The notes below the pieces were generated by a model. That model searched no databases. It saw nothing but the letters and a program-made list of their open reading frames with translations, and had not been told where the DNA came from. Positions 9,101 through 16,337 of a stretch of 32,949 nt of DNA are shown here, one piece after another. The stretch is from a virus. A program made the position numbers and the translations under genes. Location: positions 1 to 32,949 of the IMG/VR virus record IMGVR_UViG_3300033893_000019. One strand, given 5' to 3'. Numbering within the stretch: position 1 is the stretch's first letter; the number at the start of each line of letters is the position of its first letter.

Positions 9101-9374
9101 CGTAGTAGAACGCGCCGTAGGGGCCGTAGTGGTCCTCCCAGAATTGGCGCAGCGCGACGCGGTCGGCCTCGCGCAGACGCGCCTTGCGTACGGTGAAGCA
9201 CCTGGCGCCCGTGCCCAGCAAGAAGCGCTGTTCGATCTTGGCATTGCCCGAGCCGAACTGGTGGATGACGACCTCGGGCGCCTGCGCGCGGCCGTGGGGA
9301 TAGTCCGGGACGATGGGAAATACGCCGCTCGGCGTGATCTCCGGAACCGGAATGTTGCCGAGGTAGTCCGGCAT
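6114..9374 (-). CDS. Tail-tip protein: fusion of gpM-like, gpL-like and gpJ-like regions
   Basis: A 1,086-residue protein that appears to join three lambda tail-tip genes. Residues about 40-135 resemble gpM/DUF2460 (RQFWEDHYGPYGAFYYDAP). Residues about 175-350 resemble gpL, ending in a four-cysteine cluster (C295, C304, C313, C323). Its first pair has the same eight-residue gap as the iron-sulfur cysteines of lambda gpL as I recall them, followed by a similar GMDDYFGG motif. Residues about 480-800 resemble the hub part of gpJ-like proteins (NHLTANFADEDYGFVANSLTLYD). The rest is beta-rich. It would form the tail hub joining tube and fibre. No separate K (NlpC/P60) or I homologue lies nearby. 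The ATG at 9374 overlaps the stop of the preceding gene. Confidence 0.75.
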   Translation of the reverse strand: MPDYLGNIPVPEITPSGVFPIVPDYPHGRAQAPEVVIHQFGSGNAKIEQRFLLGTGARCFTVRKARLREADRVALRQFWEDHYGPYGAFYYDAPNDDGQGTTRYVCRFADEPLSWEMLGAAVCSLGITLIEIPQSTPSYELNQTVTRFPPQALQTALLAQVQQIIPLVRIIPKEPGYPAIDVSDRRCMIGGRLYQARLLEFEGIAQSLGGESDEARFVFGNADRVMRALANDVDLFRADLEFSLFHVGTGIKLDLWKGEIVDWSFDAGPEFHITAADGLYELNLPYPTRRISRTCWKQFKSPACPYSGEHTFCDKGFDTPNGCRTHGMDDYFGGIIAKPAGVRIKDNSTGVWGFGRSTITSVSLVADSIYDEVVPEIHTDSPMPVKAKIAMGREESDFYAAVGIVGEGPLGAYGTGHKLDGQYHHGYPGQLGLLQSLGPDPNPTPFGFDTDNPAERAAGTAFVMLRRADAKGIQLSRPSEHDMEVIVAQGLGGWVWTGPGQRSWQSPLTNPVWIAVNMLLRARGLRHADAPTCEQFFDVQAAIAAAQICDEQVNKLIGSGTETQFKFRGVIQEEKPLRDWIQEVLMNCLGYYTFAFGKFKPGIRSNSSAVEAFGEGNILFGSLQLAPLKPSFNHLTANFADEDYGFVANSLTLYDADHASLIGGGAGPLYLKSTVNLCGTASKSQAARIITTRLREELGGITPAEWKAARQIAFKTTVLALNVEPGMVCSITHPDMPGGSGEFRVTGWRLNRDYSIDIQGRTTTDSMYDLVIGPKPADVIPAPPAAEPGTDWAAPPEPSFGISAEPGEIVFTGVSFTDLDNTKTIHSLTFTVWCFDETATTETTLSEAIGEQATTINAADLAGFAAGDYAHIETEIIQIVSINGQSAEVLRAQKGSTATTHPAGARLIRLERRVFVYHVPRDFYGTPESGKWEAREPFAWMAVCAVELYVTNVFGNSPIKINNYTSNFMDGRLRVLSGEQVDLIVEGILGIESDAVPPVYLPQAASIRDIYAYCRSAPQGGDIEAVVKVAGNPIGTVVIEDGQTFPANVIDGKDLPAIRPDQPITLDITGVGTTFPSERLVVRIRL

Positions 9375-9982
9375 CAGTAACGATACCAGGCAAGAAGGAT
9401 GTCGCCCACCTGGGGGGTCTGTTCTTCGATGAACGTAATTGTGTTGCCCACCAGGATGTAATCCAGGCCACGTTTCATGACCAAGCCGTTGCGGGTGAGG
9501 ATCAAGCTGGTGGGCGGGCTGGGGGCATCCGCAAGCTGGAAGACGCGATTCTCGCCATTCACAGGACCGATGGGGACCTCGGCATCCGCGAAGCGGTAGC
9601 TCGGTGCGGGCGGGGGCGAGGGGTAGGAACCGCCGGAGCTGAGGATGCGTAGTTGGTGCACTTTCAGCGGTTCAGAGCTGGTAGGCACGATCCACTGCTC
9701 CGACCAGGACGGCCCACTGCGGGGGAAGTACTGCACGACGTAGTAAGTGTTGGGCGGGTAGGCGGTGTCGTTCGGCTCCAGGTCTATGCTCACCACGCCG
9801 TTCTTGATTTCGAATTCCTGCCGGGAGCGGACAATGGTGCGCCCGCTCTGGGTGCGCATATCCGGGCCGAGCACGACGATCTTGCCCTGGAAGGGCGCCG
9901 TGCCGGCGTAGATGGTATCGCGGATTTGCGTTTGCGCCCATGCGGCGCAGGCCAGCATGAACAGTCCGATCAATCGCCTCAT
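9374..9982 (-). CDS. Secreted beta-rich protein of the tail operon
   Basis: A 202-residue protein that starts with a plausible Sec signal peptide (MRRLIGLFMLACAAWAQ, cleavage near residue 17). The middle has alternating strands including a VVSIDLEPND and YYVVQYFPRS pattern. The C-terminal 75 residues resemble a module frequent in tail fibres: GPVNGENRVFQL, then LILTRNGLVMKRGLDYILVGNTITF, ending in LLAWYRY. It overlaps its neighbours by short ATGA-type overlaps, so it is translationally coupled to the gpM-like and tail-tip genes. A signal peptide on a tail-operon product is unusual. It may be a captured host surface protein, a periplasmic superinfection factor, or a virion protein with a hydrophobic anchor. 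Function unknown. Confidence 0.6.
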   Translation of the reverse strand: MRRLIGLFMLACAAWAQTQIRDTIYAGTAPFQGKIVVLGPDMRTQSGRTIVRSRQEFEIKNGVVSIDLEPNDTAYPPNTYYVVQYFPRSGPSWSEQWIVPTSSEPLKVHQLRILSSGGSYPSPPPAPSYRFADAEVPIGPVNGENRVFQLADAPSPPTSLILTRNGLVMKRGLDYILVGNTITFIEEQTPQVGDILLAWYRY

Positions 9983-10380
9983 GCCACCTCCACCAGCTCG
10001 AGCGAGACCTCGCCCAGGCCGAAGTTCACGTTCTGCTCCCAGCCACCTTCGAAGCGCACGGTGTAGCGGCCTTGGGTGGCCTCGCCCGTCGGGTCGTAAC
10101 TGAACTTCGGACTGGTTTCCCAGACGTCGTAGAAGTAGAACGGCTCGTGGGGGCCGCGGCGCGCCTCATAGAACTCGCGCAAGGCTTGAAGGCGATCGGG
10201 CGTCAATCGCAGCGCGAGCCGCCAGCGTTTGCGGCTGTTGGAGGCGAGGACAGACCGCTGGGACTCGCCGTTGCGGTACTGGTTCTCCAGCACGGGGTAG
10301 TCCTGGCTCCGCACGAATGCCCTCGCCAGGTTCCACGGCATCACCGAGGACGCGACGGCATTCTGGACGGAGCCGGGCAT
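9979..10380 (-). CDS. gpM-like (DUF2460-like) minor tail protein
   Basis: A 133-residue protein located just downstream of the tape measure, the usual place for lambda gpM. The core (RWRLALRLTPDRLQALREFYEARRGPHEPFYFYD...GRYTVRFEGG, ending in SLELVEV) fits the distal-tail family that caps the tape measure and starts tube assembly. It is visibly similar to residues about 60-135 of the downstream tail-tip protein, so this virion carries two copies of the domain. The ATG at 10380 is chosen because GGAGG lies six bases before it. An overlapping TTG at 10383 is possible. Its start overlaps the stop of the preceding small membrane gene. Confidence 0.7.
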   Translation of the reverse strand: MPGSVQNAVASSVMPWNLARAFVRSQDYPVLENQYRNGESQRSVLASNSRKRWRLALRLTPDRLQALREFYEARRGPHEPFYFYDVWETSPKFSYDPTGEATQGRYTVRFEGGWEQNVNFGLGEVSLELVEVA

Positions 10381-10589
10381 CAATGACCTCCAGCCTTGAG
10401 TCTTCGCTCGATCTGCTTGAACAGCAGCTCGGCCTCGCCCCGCGGCATGTAACGACCGTTCAAGGTCTCGAGCAGTTCCGCTTTGAAGTCACTGAGCGCT
10501 GATTTGACGGTCAGGCGGACGTACAGGCCCAGCCCGCCAGCGACAGTACCGAACAACGCGGCCGTCGCCGAAAGCATCTCCCAGTTCAT
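10380..10589 (-). CDS. Small membrane protein with coiled C-terminus
   Basis: A 69-residue protein. Residues about 7-27 (SATAALFGTVAGGLGLYVRLTV) form one membrane span, followed by an amphipathic charged helix (ALSDFKAELLETLNGRYM...EAELLFKQIERRLK). It lies between the tape measure (whose stop is nine bases upstream) and the gpM-like gene, and overlaps the latter's start. The start at ATG 10589 has a weak AGGGAT site. The frame is open much further upstream, but that part is antisense to nothing recognisable and overlaps the tape measure. One span plus a coiled coil fits a haemolysin/holin-like accessory or a DNA-ejection membrane factor. No function can be assigned from sequence alone. Confidence 0.6.
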   Translation of the reverse strand: MNWEMLSATAALFGTVAGGLGLYVRLTVKSALSDFKAELLETLNGRYMPRGEAELLFKQIERRLKAGGH

Positions 10590-10597
10590 TGCGATCC

Positions 10598-13500
10598 CTA
10601 CGTGATGACCAAGCCAGGACTGAATTGCAGAGCGGCCAACTCTCGCCGCCCCGCGTTGGCGCGGGTGGCGCTGAGGGTTGCCGACTGCACCGCGCGCGGG
10701 TTGTCCACCACCACGCGCACGGTCTCCTTTTCGAAGAACTCCTTGGCCCCTGGCACGCTGATGTTGATGACGATGGGGCCGGTGGCAGGCGCGCCCGCGG
10801 CGATGCGATCGAGGGTCGCTGTGGCGCCTGCGGTGAAGGTCTGCTGGTAGAGCATGCCGCCTTGCTGAATGAGCGACACCGGGCGCACCGTGGGCGGCAG
10901 GCCAGCCGTGCTCTGCCCGGTCGTCATGGCGTACAGCTCGATGAGATCGCGGACCTGCTGACTGCGGATGGCGGCATCCAGATTGCCGCCGAAAGCCTGC
11001 TTGGCGGTCTCGACGATCTGGCGCAGAATGCCCTTGTCGCGGACATCGACGCCGTAAGTGGCGCGGATTTTCTCGCGGGCTTTCTCCTCGGCGCTCTTCA
11101 CGAACAGGCGAGCGATGCCGGCGATTGCCCCAATGCCGGCGCCGATCGCCGCGCCCAGCGGCCCGCCGTACTTGAAGCCAACCATCGCGCCGCCGGCCGT
11201 GGTCATCGCGAGGCCGGAAAGCCCGCCGCGCTGGAGGCCGGCCAGGGCCAGCAGACCACCTCCCAGAGCCGCGGCGGGCGAATGGCCGATGGCCGAGAGC
11301 TTCTGGGCCAGCGTAGCCGCTTGCCAGGTCGTGGCCATGCCGGGACCGAGCTGGACGCTGCCGCCAATGCCCCGGAATTCGCGCCACCCGCCAGCAAGTC
11401 CCGCCAGCCAACCGCGCCAGCCGCCGCCTCCCGCGGGCACGAAGGGCGGCGTTCCCCAACCTCCCGCGGCACCGCCAGGAATGGGACCGGCGGCGGCTAG
11501 CGCGGGCCCCAAGACCAAGCCCCCAAGTGAGGCTCGGCCAGCGGCTCCTGCAACCGGTATGCGCACACCAGCGAACAGTTCCATGAGCATTGCCGCCACG
11601 CGCGAGGTCACGATCTCTTTGATGGCCGTCAAGACCGCGGTCTTCAGCGCATTGCCAATGGCCGCAAACACCGACTGGGAGCGGGTCAGCAGTGCGTCGA
11701 AGACACCCTCGGCCTGCCGCTTGAGCGATTCGAAGATCTGCCGGTTGTGATCGCGGATGAGCTCGGCTTGGCGGATGGCGGCATTCTCCCGCGCGGCTTG
11801 GATGGCCGCCTCGGTAGCCTCCTGCTGCTGGCGTCGGATCTCTTCGCGTTGCTGGGTGAGTTCAGCGATGCGCGCTTGGATCTCATCGGCACGGTAACCC
11901 AGCCGGCGCAGATTGGCTTCTTCTTCCAAGACCATGCGCGAGGTCTCCAGATCAAACAGCCGCTGCTTGATCTCGTGGACGCGCTCGAGGTACTCGATCT
12001 CGATCGCGGCCTTGCGCTGCTCGAGGGCCAGCTTCTGATCGAGCGTCTGCGCGTCCGCGGCCTCGGCCTGGCGCAACTGAGCATCGCGCACCCAGCCGGC
12101 GCGCTCAAGTTCGAAGCTATAGACCTGCTCGGTGTGCTCGAGCGCCCGCCGCGCCGCATCTTCCTGATAATCGAGCCGGCGCTGGTAAAGCTCGGTCTCC
12201 CAAGCCAGCCGTTGCTCGTACTCTTCCCGGTAGCGCTTGAGCGTCTCCTCGATGGTTTCCTTCTGTAGACCACGCAGCTTGGCTTGAAGCTCGCGCTCGA
12301 GGTTGTGGCGGGCTTCGGCAAGCAGCGTGAATTGATGCATCGCGCCGTGCTCATCGACAAAGGTGGTCAGCCGCTGGGCCTCGCGCTGGAGCTCGAGCAC
12401 CACGCGCGCCGGTCCTTGGAGCGCTTCCGCTTCCGCGGTCAGGGCGCTTTCGCGCGTTGCGCGCACCGCCTCGATCTGGCGCTTGCGGATCTCGGCGGCC
12501 CGCTCCAGGTTCTCGAGATCCGGCGCGGCTTCAAGCCTGACCTTGGGCCCGGGGACCTCAAAACTTTCCTCGCCGGGCAAGGCCCGCCGGCCGGCGACGA
12601 GCTCGCGCAGTTGCTCGTCCGTCATCCCGCGCCGGCGCAGCTCATCCAGGCTGACCTTGCCGGCCAGCAGCTGCATGCGCAGTGCGCGCCGTTCCATTTC
12701 GCCGAAGCGCGCTTCAACCTCTTCCTGACCACGCTTCCATTGCGCATAGACGGCCATGCCGGCGCCCACGGCGGCGACGCCCAATAAGGCATAGGGGTTC
12801 AGGGTGGCCAGATTGAGCGCCGCGATTGATTTGGCCAGAGCCAGGATCTTTTCTGCGAGCTTGTACGCGGCGAAGGCGGCTCCTACCGCGGCTACCGCTT
12901 GAGCGAGCTTGACCAGACCGTCGGCGTTGTCGTGCAGCCAGCTCACCAGCTCACGCAGGTGGCCAAGCAGCGCCACCAGATCGCTCTGGAAGCGGGCGCC
13001 GATCTGCTCGCGGAGGTTCTGAAACTCACGCCGGAGGGCGCCGAGCTGACCGGCCGCGGTCTGCATGACGGCAGCATGCGCGCCCTGGATCTTGGCGCCC
13101 TCGCGCATGATCACGTTGTAGCGGAGCTGCTTCTCCTCGGCTTCGGTGAGGGCGCGGCCCAACCGGAGCTGCTCGGCCAGCGCCTCGCGCTCGAAGTTGA
13201 CGAACAGCCCCAGGCTGCGCAAGCCGCGCGCATAGCCGGACTCGATCGCCATGATGATGGTCTCGAGCGCCTCGCCGGCGGCCACATTCTGGATGGCGGC
13301 TGCGTCGTTGGCCAGCTTCGCCAACCCCTCCGCCTTGCTCAGATCCAGGTCGGCAATGAGAAAGCGCTTGACCGCCTGGGCGGCTTCGTTGTACTCGAAG
13401 CCGATCTGCTCGATGGCCTCCACATGTCGGGCCGCCGCCGCGGCGCTTACCCCGTGCGCTTGCGCCATGGCGCGCACGCCCGCCTCGGCCTTGGCGTTTT

Positions 13501-13762
13501 GGGCCGCCAGCATCGCCGAGCCGGCGGTAAACTCCTTGACCCAGCCGAGGGCGCGCTCGATCGCACCGGCGAGCAGGTTGCCGGCGGTAGCGCCCTTGAC
13601 GATGGCCGCGGTCATGCCGTCAATGCTGCGGGAGGCGCGGCGCGCTGCGCTGACGGCAGTGGTCTCGATCGAGGACAGGCCGGCGTTGACGCTCTTGATC
13701 GAGGCGTTGGCCTTCTCGGTATCAACGGTGACGATGAGTTCGAGCTTGTTGTCAGCGGGCAT
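10598..13762 (-). CDS. Tape measure protein
   Basis: A 1,054-residue tail-length ruler. It starts with a TMP-family N-terminus (ELIVTVDTEKANASIKSVNAGLSSIE). The region at about 280-345 is hydrophobic (VAAVGAAFAAYKLAEKILALAKSIAALN...GVAAVGAGMAVYAQW). Long charged coiled-coil segments follow through the middle (RYREEYEQRLAWETELYQRRL and similar). A glycine/alanine-rich hydrophobic stretch lies near 820-895 (YGGPLGAAIGAGIGAIAG). This is the standard make-up of siphophage tape measures, which thread the tube and help DNA cross the inner membrane. It lies downstream of the G/GT chaperones as expected, with the DUF6883/DUF4926 cassette in between. It ends at TAG 10598-10600. Confidence 0.93.
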   Translation of the reverse strand: MPADNKLELIVTVDTEKANASIKSVNAGLSSIETTAVSAARRASRSIDGMTAAIVKGATAGNLLAGAIERALGWVKEFTAGSAMLAAQNAKAEAGVRAMAQAHGVSAAAAARHVEAIEQIGFEYNEAAQAVKRFLIADLDLSKAEGLAKLANDAAAIQNVAAGEALETIIMAIESGYARGLRSLGLFVNFEREALAEQLRLGRALTEAEEKQLRYNVIMREGAKIQGAHAAVMQTAAGQLGALRREFQNLREQIGARFQSDLVALLGHLRELVSWLHDNADGLVKLAQAVAAVGAAFAAYKLAEKILALAKSIAALNLATLNPYALLGVAAVGAGMAVYAQWKRGQEEVEARFGEMERRALRMQLLAGKVSLDELRRRGMTDEQLRELVAGRRALPGEESFEVPGPKVRLEAAPDLENLERAAEIRKRQIEAVRATRESALTAEAEALQGPARVVLELQREAQRLTTFVDEHGAMHQFTLLAEARHNLERELQAKLRGLQKETIEETLKRYREEYEQRLAWETELYQRRLDYQEDAARRALEHTEQVYSFELERAGWVRDAQLRQAEAADAQTLDQKLALEQRKAAIEIEYLERVHEIKQRLFDLETSRMVLEEEANLRRLGYRADEIQARIAELTQQREEIRRQQQEATEAAIQAARENAAIRQAELIRDHNRQIFESLKRQAEGVFDALLTRSQSVFAAIGNALKTAVLTAIKEIVTSRVAAMLMELFAGVRIPVAGAAGRASLGGLVLGPALAAAGPIPGGAAGGWGTPPFVPAGGGGWRGWLAGLAGGWREFRGIGGSVQLGPGMATTWQAATLAQKLSAIGHSPAAALGGGLLALAGLQRGGLSGLAMTTAGGAMVGFKYGGPLGAAIGAGIGAIAGIARLFVKSAEEKAREKIRATYGVDVRDKGILRQIVETAKQAFGGNLDAAIRSQQVRDLIELYAMTTGQSTAGLPPTVRPVSLIQQGGMLYQQTFTAGATATLDRIAAGAPATGPIVINISVPGAKEFFEKETVRVVVDNPRAVQSATLSATRANAGRRELAALQFSPGLVIT

Positions 13763-13795
13763 GCGCGGGCAAGAACTTGTTAGGATGAACGATTC

Positions 13796-14131
13796 GTGAA
13801 GCTTCCCAACCCGGAATTAGCCATCGTGGATATCGGCAAGCTGCGCGACTACTGTTTGAATCCCAAGCATCCGCGGGGGCGACACAAGGCCAGGGTGTTC
13901 GCATCGGTAGGGATTCACCAGACGGACGCAGTAAAGCTGCAGTCAGCGCTGCTTTGGGCAGCCCTTCACTGCGAAGCGGAGAGCGCTCCGCCAAGTCCTT
14001 ACGGCGAGCGCTACATCGTGGATTTCGACTACCCCGGGGCAGAGCGCCCGGTGAGGATTCGCAGCAGTTGGATCGTGCGCGCAGGTGAGGGAATCCCACG
14101 CCTGACGAGCTGTTATGTATTATCAAGGTGA
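13796..14131 (+). CDS. DUF6883-family protein
   Basis: A 111-residue protein with the signature I associate with DUF6883: N-terminal KLPNPELAIVDIGKLRDYCLNPKHPRGRHKARVF, a helical middle, a strand YGERYIVDFDYPG, and a C-terminus VRIRSSWIVRAGEGIPRLTSCYVL. The biochemical function is not known to me. The GTG at 13796 has an AGGA site about ten bases upstream. It is transcribed against the late operon from the 33-bp gap between it and the tape-measure start, and overlaps the following gene as GTGA. DUF6883 genes often precede DUF4926 genes in bacterial genomes (from memory), which suggests a two-gene unit, perhaps toxin-antitoxin-like. That role is inference. Confidence 0.7.
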   Translation: MKLPNPELAIVDIGKLRDYCLNPKHPRGRHKARVFASVGIHQTDAVKLQSALLWAALHCEAESAPPSPYGERYIVDFDYPGAERPVRIRSSWIVRAGEGIPRLTSCYVLSR

Positions 14132-14139
14132 GGTTGGTC

Positions 14140-14358
14140 ATGGCGGAAATCGCACTCCATTCGGTGGTGGCGCTGCTTGAAGACCTGCCCGAACAAGGTC
14201 TGGTCCGCGGGCAAGTGGGGACGGTGGTGGAGGTTTGGGCACCTGGGGTTTACGAGGTCGAATTCAGTGACGATGACGGGCGCACGTATGCCCTGGCGTC
14301 GCTCAAAGCCGAGCAACTGATGCGGCTCCATCACGAACCTGTCCACCAAGCCGCTTGA
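14140..14358 (+). CDS. DUF4926-family protein
   Basis: A 72-residue protein matching the small SH3-like DUF4926 pattern: VVALLEDLPEQGLVRGQVGTVVEVWAPGVYEVEFSDDDGRTYALASLKAEQLMRLH. The ATG at 14140 is preferred because AAGGTGAGG lies six bases before it. A GTG at 14128, overlapping the DUF6883 stop, is also possible. It is translationally coupled to the DUF6883 gene and ends 24 bases before the convergent end of the GT gene. The pairing and the mobile-cassette placement suggest that the two proteins act together. No enzymatic residues are evident; a small beta-barrel partner (antitoxin or inhibitor) is a guess. Confidence 0.7.
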   Translation: MAEIALHSVVALLEDLPEQGLVRGQVGTVVEVWAPGVYEVEFSDDDGRTYALASLKAEQLMRLHHEPVHQAA

Positions 14359-14382
14359 AAGAGACGATCCCATCAGTCACGG

Positions 14383-15302
14383 TCAGGCATTGCGCCTCGA
14401 ACGCTCTTCTTCCCAGCGCGCCTGCTCTTCTTCGATGATGAGCAGGGCCTGGAACTCATCCGCGGCGATCTCATCCAGTGAGAGGCTGACGCCCAGTTTC
14501 AAGGCCGTTCGCAGATCGAGCGCCCGGCGCAGGAGTTGGCCCGCCTCGGAGTTTTGCGCGCCATCCAAGCGGTCGAGCGGGCAATGGTCGCAACGGCCGC
14601 CGTCATCCGGTGCGTCCGGGCACAGTCGTGGATCGCAGAGTTGCTCCCGCCGCAGCGACCAGTAGACCAGGTAGCGCAGGGAGGGCCGCTCGGGCCACTC
14701 CCCGCTCAGCAGTTTCCCTCGCGCTCCTCAAAGCCGGCCTCGAGCGCATCGATGGCCGCCTTCACTGCTACCGCTTGGTGGATGATCGGGACGGCGCCGG
14801 CGTAGCCCTCGCTCGTCTGGCAGAGCTTCTGATACAGGGTGCCGGCAGCGGCCAAGTTCACCGTCAGCTCCTGGCGGTTGAAGGGCAGATCCAGAATGCG
14901 GGCAAAACCGCGGCGATACTCGATCACGTCTTTGGCGCTCGGCATGCGTAGCACGTGTTCGGTCATCCCACCGGGCACGCGCAGAACGACGCGGAACCCG
15001 CCCGCCTCCTCGAGCACCTCGTCCACATCTGCCTGGCCCAACTGCTCGATGATCCGGCTGGCTTCATAGGCGTCCAGTTCATCACCATCATCCAAGCGGA
15101 TCTTAGCGAACAAGGCAGCATCCACCTCTTCGGCGTTCGGGATCGTCGTCTCCGAGACGCCGCGCCCCAGATGCTTGATGATGATCTTGCGGCGCCGCTG
15201 GCGCTCGATCCACTCCTCATCGTTCGGGAAGCGGACCCTGACCGTACGCGCGCCCTCGGCGGAGCGAAGCTGCACGTGGATTTCTTTTTGTGAATCGAAC
15301 AT
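14383..15302 (-). CDS. Tail assembly chaperone GT (programmed -1 frameshift product)
   Basis: Predicted 306-residue product. It comprises 197 residues of G read in frame 0, then 109 residues in the -1 frame after slippage at GGGAAAC (14712-14718). The -1 frame is open from the slip site to TGA 14383-14385 and has no convincing start of its own: its only early candidates lie well inside it and would cut the cysteine motif. The extension reads LLSGEWPERPSLRYLVYWSLRREQ, then a C-x4-C ... C-x2-C cluster, then an acidic helical tail. In lambda the G and GT proteins made this way wrap the tape measure and recruit tube subunits. Position just before the tape measure and just after the tube gene fits exactly. 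Confidence 0.85.
14679..14718 (-). promoter_or_regulatory. Programmed -1 ribosomal frameshift signal
   Basis: The slippery heptamer G GGA AAC lies at 14718-14712, phased as X XXY YYZ to the G reading frame. It is followed by a nine-base spacer and a GC-rich stem-loop at 14702-14679: GGGAG, one bulged U, GGCC, loop CGAGC, GGCC, CUCCC (nine base pairs). The frame-0 stop TGA is only one codon after the slip site. Lambda uses the near-identical heptamer GGGAAAG at the same gene junction. Confidence 0.85.
14706..15302 (-). CDS. Tail assembly chaperone G (frame-0 product)
   Basis: A 198-residue protein made by normal termination at TGA 14706. The sequence is acidic and helical, with KEIHVQLRSAEGARTVRVRFPNDEEWIERQRRRKII near the start and a region DVIEYRRGFARILDLPFNRQELTVNLAAAGTLYQKL later. 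It has no catalytic motif, in keeping with a chaperone that is absent from the mature virion. The ATG at 15302 lies three bases after the tube-gene stop. An extended start at 15380 would overlap the tube gene and is unlikely. Most ribosomes should produce this form and a minority the GT form; the ratio matters for tail assembly in characterised phages. Confidence 0.8.
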   Translation of the reverse strand: MFDSQKEIHVQLRSAEGARTVRVRFPNDEEWIERQRRRKIIIKHLGRGVSETTIPNAEEVDAALFAKIRLDDGDELDAYEASRIIEQLGQADVDEVLEEAGGFRVVLRVPGGMTEHVLRMPSAKDVIEYRRGFARILDLPFNRQELTVNLAAAGTLYQKLCQTSEGYAGAVPIIHQAVAVKAAIDALEAGFEEREGNC

Positions 15303-15304
15303 GG

Positions 15305-16336
15305 CTATCCGATGTTGTCCTGAGTGGTTTTGGCCACCGCCGTGAGCAGGCCGTTGGTCGCATCCCACAGCGGCGTGCACTCGACCTCGATGGTCACGAT
15401 GCCGTCGGTATCGCCGACCACCGCGGTCCGGAAGGCAACCTTGTGGAAGCTCACCTCGAGCGAGTGGTAATCGCTACCCGAGATCAGGTCGCCCTGAAGG
15501 CCGACTACGGCCGTGCCGGTGGTCTGGTTGCGGAGCTTGGTCAGTTCAGTTGAGCCGTGCTCAAAGCGCGCCACAAACTTGAGCGAGGCCTCACGGTCAC
15601 CGAACTCCATCCGGCCGCGGATGGCCGCGCCGTCCTGTGTGCCTGAGCCAGGGTAGAAGCCCGAGTCGAGCCTGAGATTATTCTTGAAGCCCAGCTCGAG
15701 CGAGACCAGGTTGCGGCTGGTGACATAGTCCACGCCGTTGATGGTCACCTGAGCGCTGGCGCCGGGCAGCAGATGCTCGGTAGTGCCCGCCGGCAGTGTG
15801 ATTCCGCTCGGCTCCACCAGTTTCCCCGAGCCGGCGAAGTGGATTGCGATACGCGAGTTGGCCCGACCCGGCCCCGAGCCGATCGTGATGGTGAAATCCT
15901 CGATCACGCAGCCCACCGCCATGCGGTCGAGCACCGCGCTCGCGCCCGGCCGGATCTGCTCGACAAAAGAAAACGCCGGCAGCTCAATGCCGCCCGTAAC
16001 CGGATCCTGCGGGGTACAAGTATAGGTGATCGCGGGCGGGGTGCCGCTCTTTGTGCGGCCACCCAAGCCAAAGACGAACGCCCAGGCGGCGATCTCACTG
16101 GTGAGAAACTTCTCGATTGAGCCGCTCACGTCCCAGTGGGATTTGAAGACTTGCGTGGCGAACTCGTGCCCTTTGCCGAGATCGGCGGCATCGTTTTCGG
16201 TGTTCAGCGTCACGGTCGCAAGCGCGGCGTTGGTCTTGGTCAGGCTCCAGAGGTCACCGGAGACGTTGGGCGTTGACAGATCGGTCTGTTTCTTGTAACC
16301 AAAGCCGATCTTGGTTTCGCGAATGTTGGCGGGCAT
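15305..16336 (-). CDS. Major tail tube protein
   Basis: A 343-residue protein of the Phage_tube type. It has an N-terminal arm (ANIRETKIGFGYKKQTDLSTPN), two beta-sandwich halves with repeated VTLNTENDAADLGKG- and EVSFHKVAF-like strands, and an internal loop TSRNLVSLELGFKNNL. Tube subunits stack as hexamers around the tape measure. It sits directly before the G/GT chaperones and after the tail terminator, exactly the lambda order U-V-G-GT. At about 340 residues it is longer than lambda gpV but typical of two-domain tube proteins. The ATG at 16336 follows the terminator gene's stop by one base. Confidence 0.85.
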   Translation of the reverse strand: MPANIRETKIGFGYKKQTDLSTPNVSGDLWSLTKTNAALATVTLNTENDAADLGKGHEFATQVFKSHWDVSGSIEKFLTSEIAAWAFVFGLGGRTKSGTPPAITYTCTPQDPVTGGIELPAFSFVEQIRPGASAVLDRMAVGCVIEDFTITIGSGPGRANSRIAIHFAGSGKLVEPSGITLPAGTTEHLLPGASAQVTINGVDYVTSRNLVSLELGFKNNLRLDSGFYPGSGTQDGAAIRGRMEFGDREASLKFVARFEHGSTELTKLRNQTTGTAVVGLQGDLISGSDYHSLEVSFHKVAFRTAVVGDTDGIVTIEVECTPLWDATNGLLTAVAKTTQDNIG

Positions 16337-16337
16337 C

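Noticed and set aside
10590-11459. Minus-strand open frame extending upstream of the small membrane gene
   Set aside because: It overlaps the tape measure in another frame and has arginine/glycine-rich, non-protein-like composition. Only the last 69 codons look real.
14383-14568. Separate 61-residue gene on the minus strand
   Set aside because: The same frame extends open to the GGGAAAC slip site and includes a cysteine cluster. It is better explained as the end of the frameshifted GT protein.
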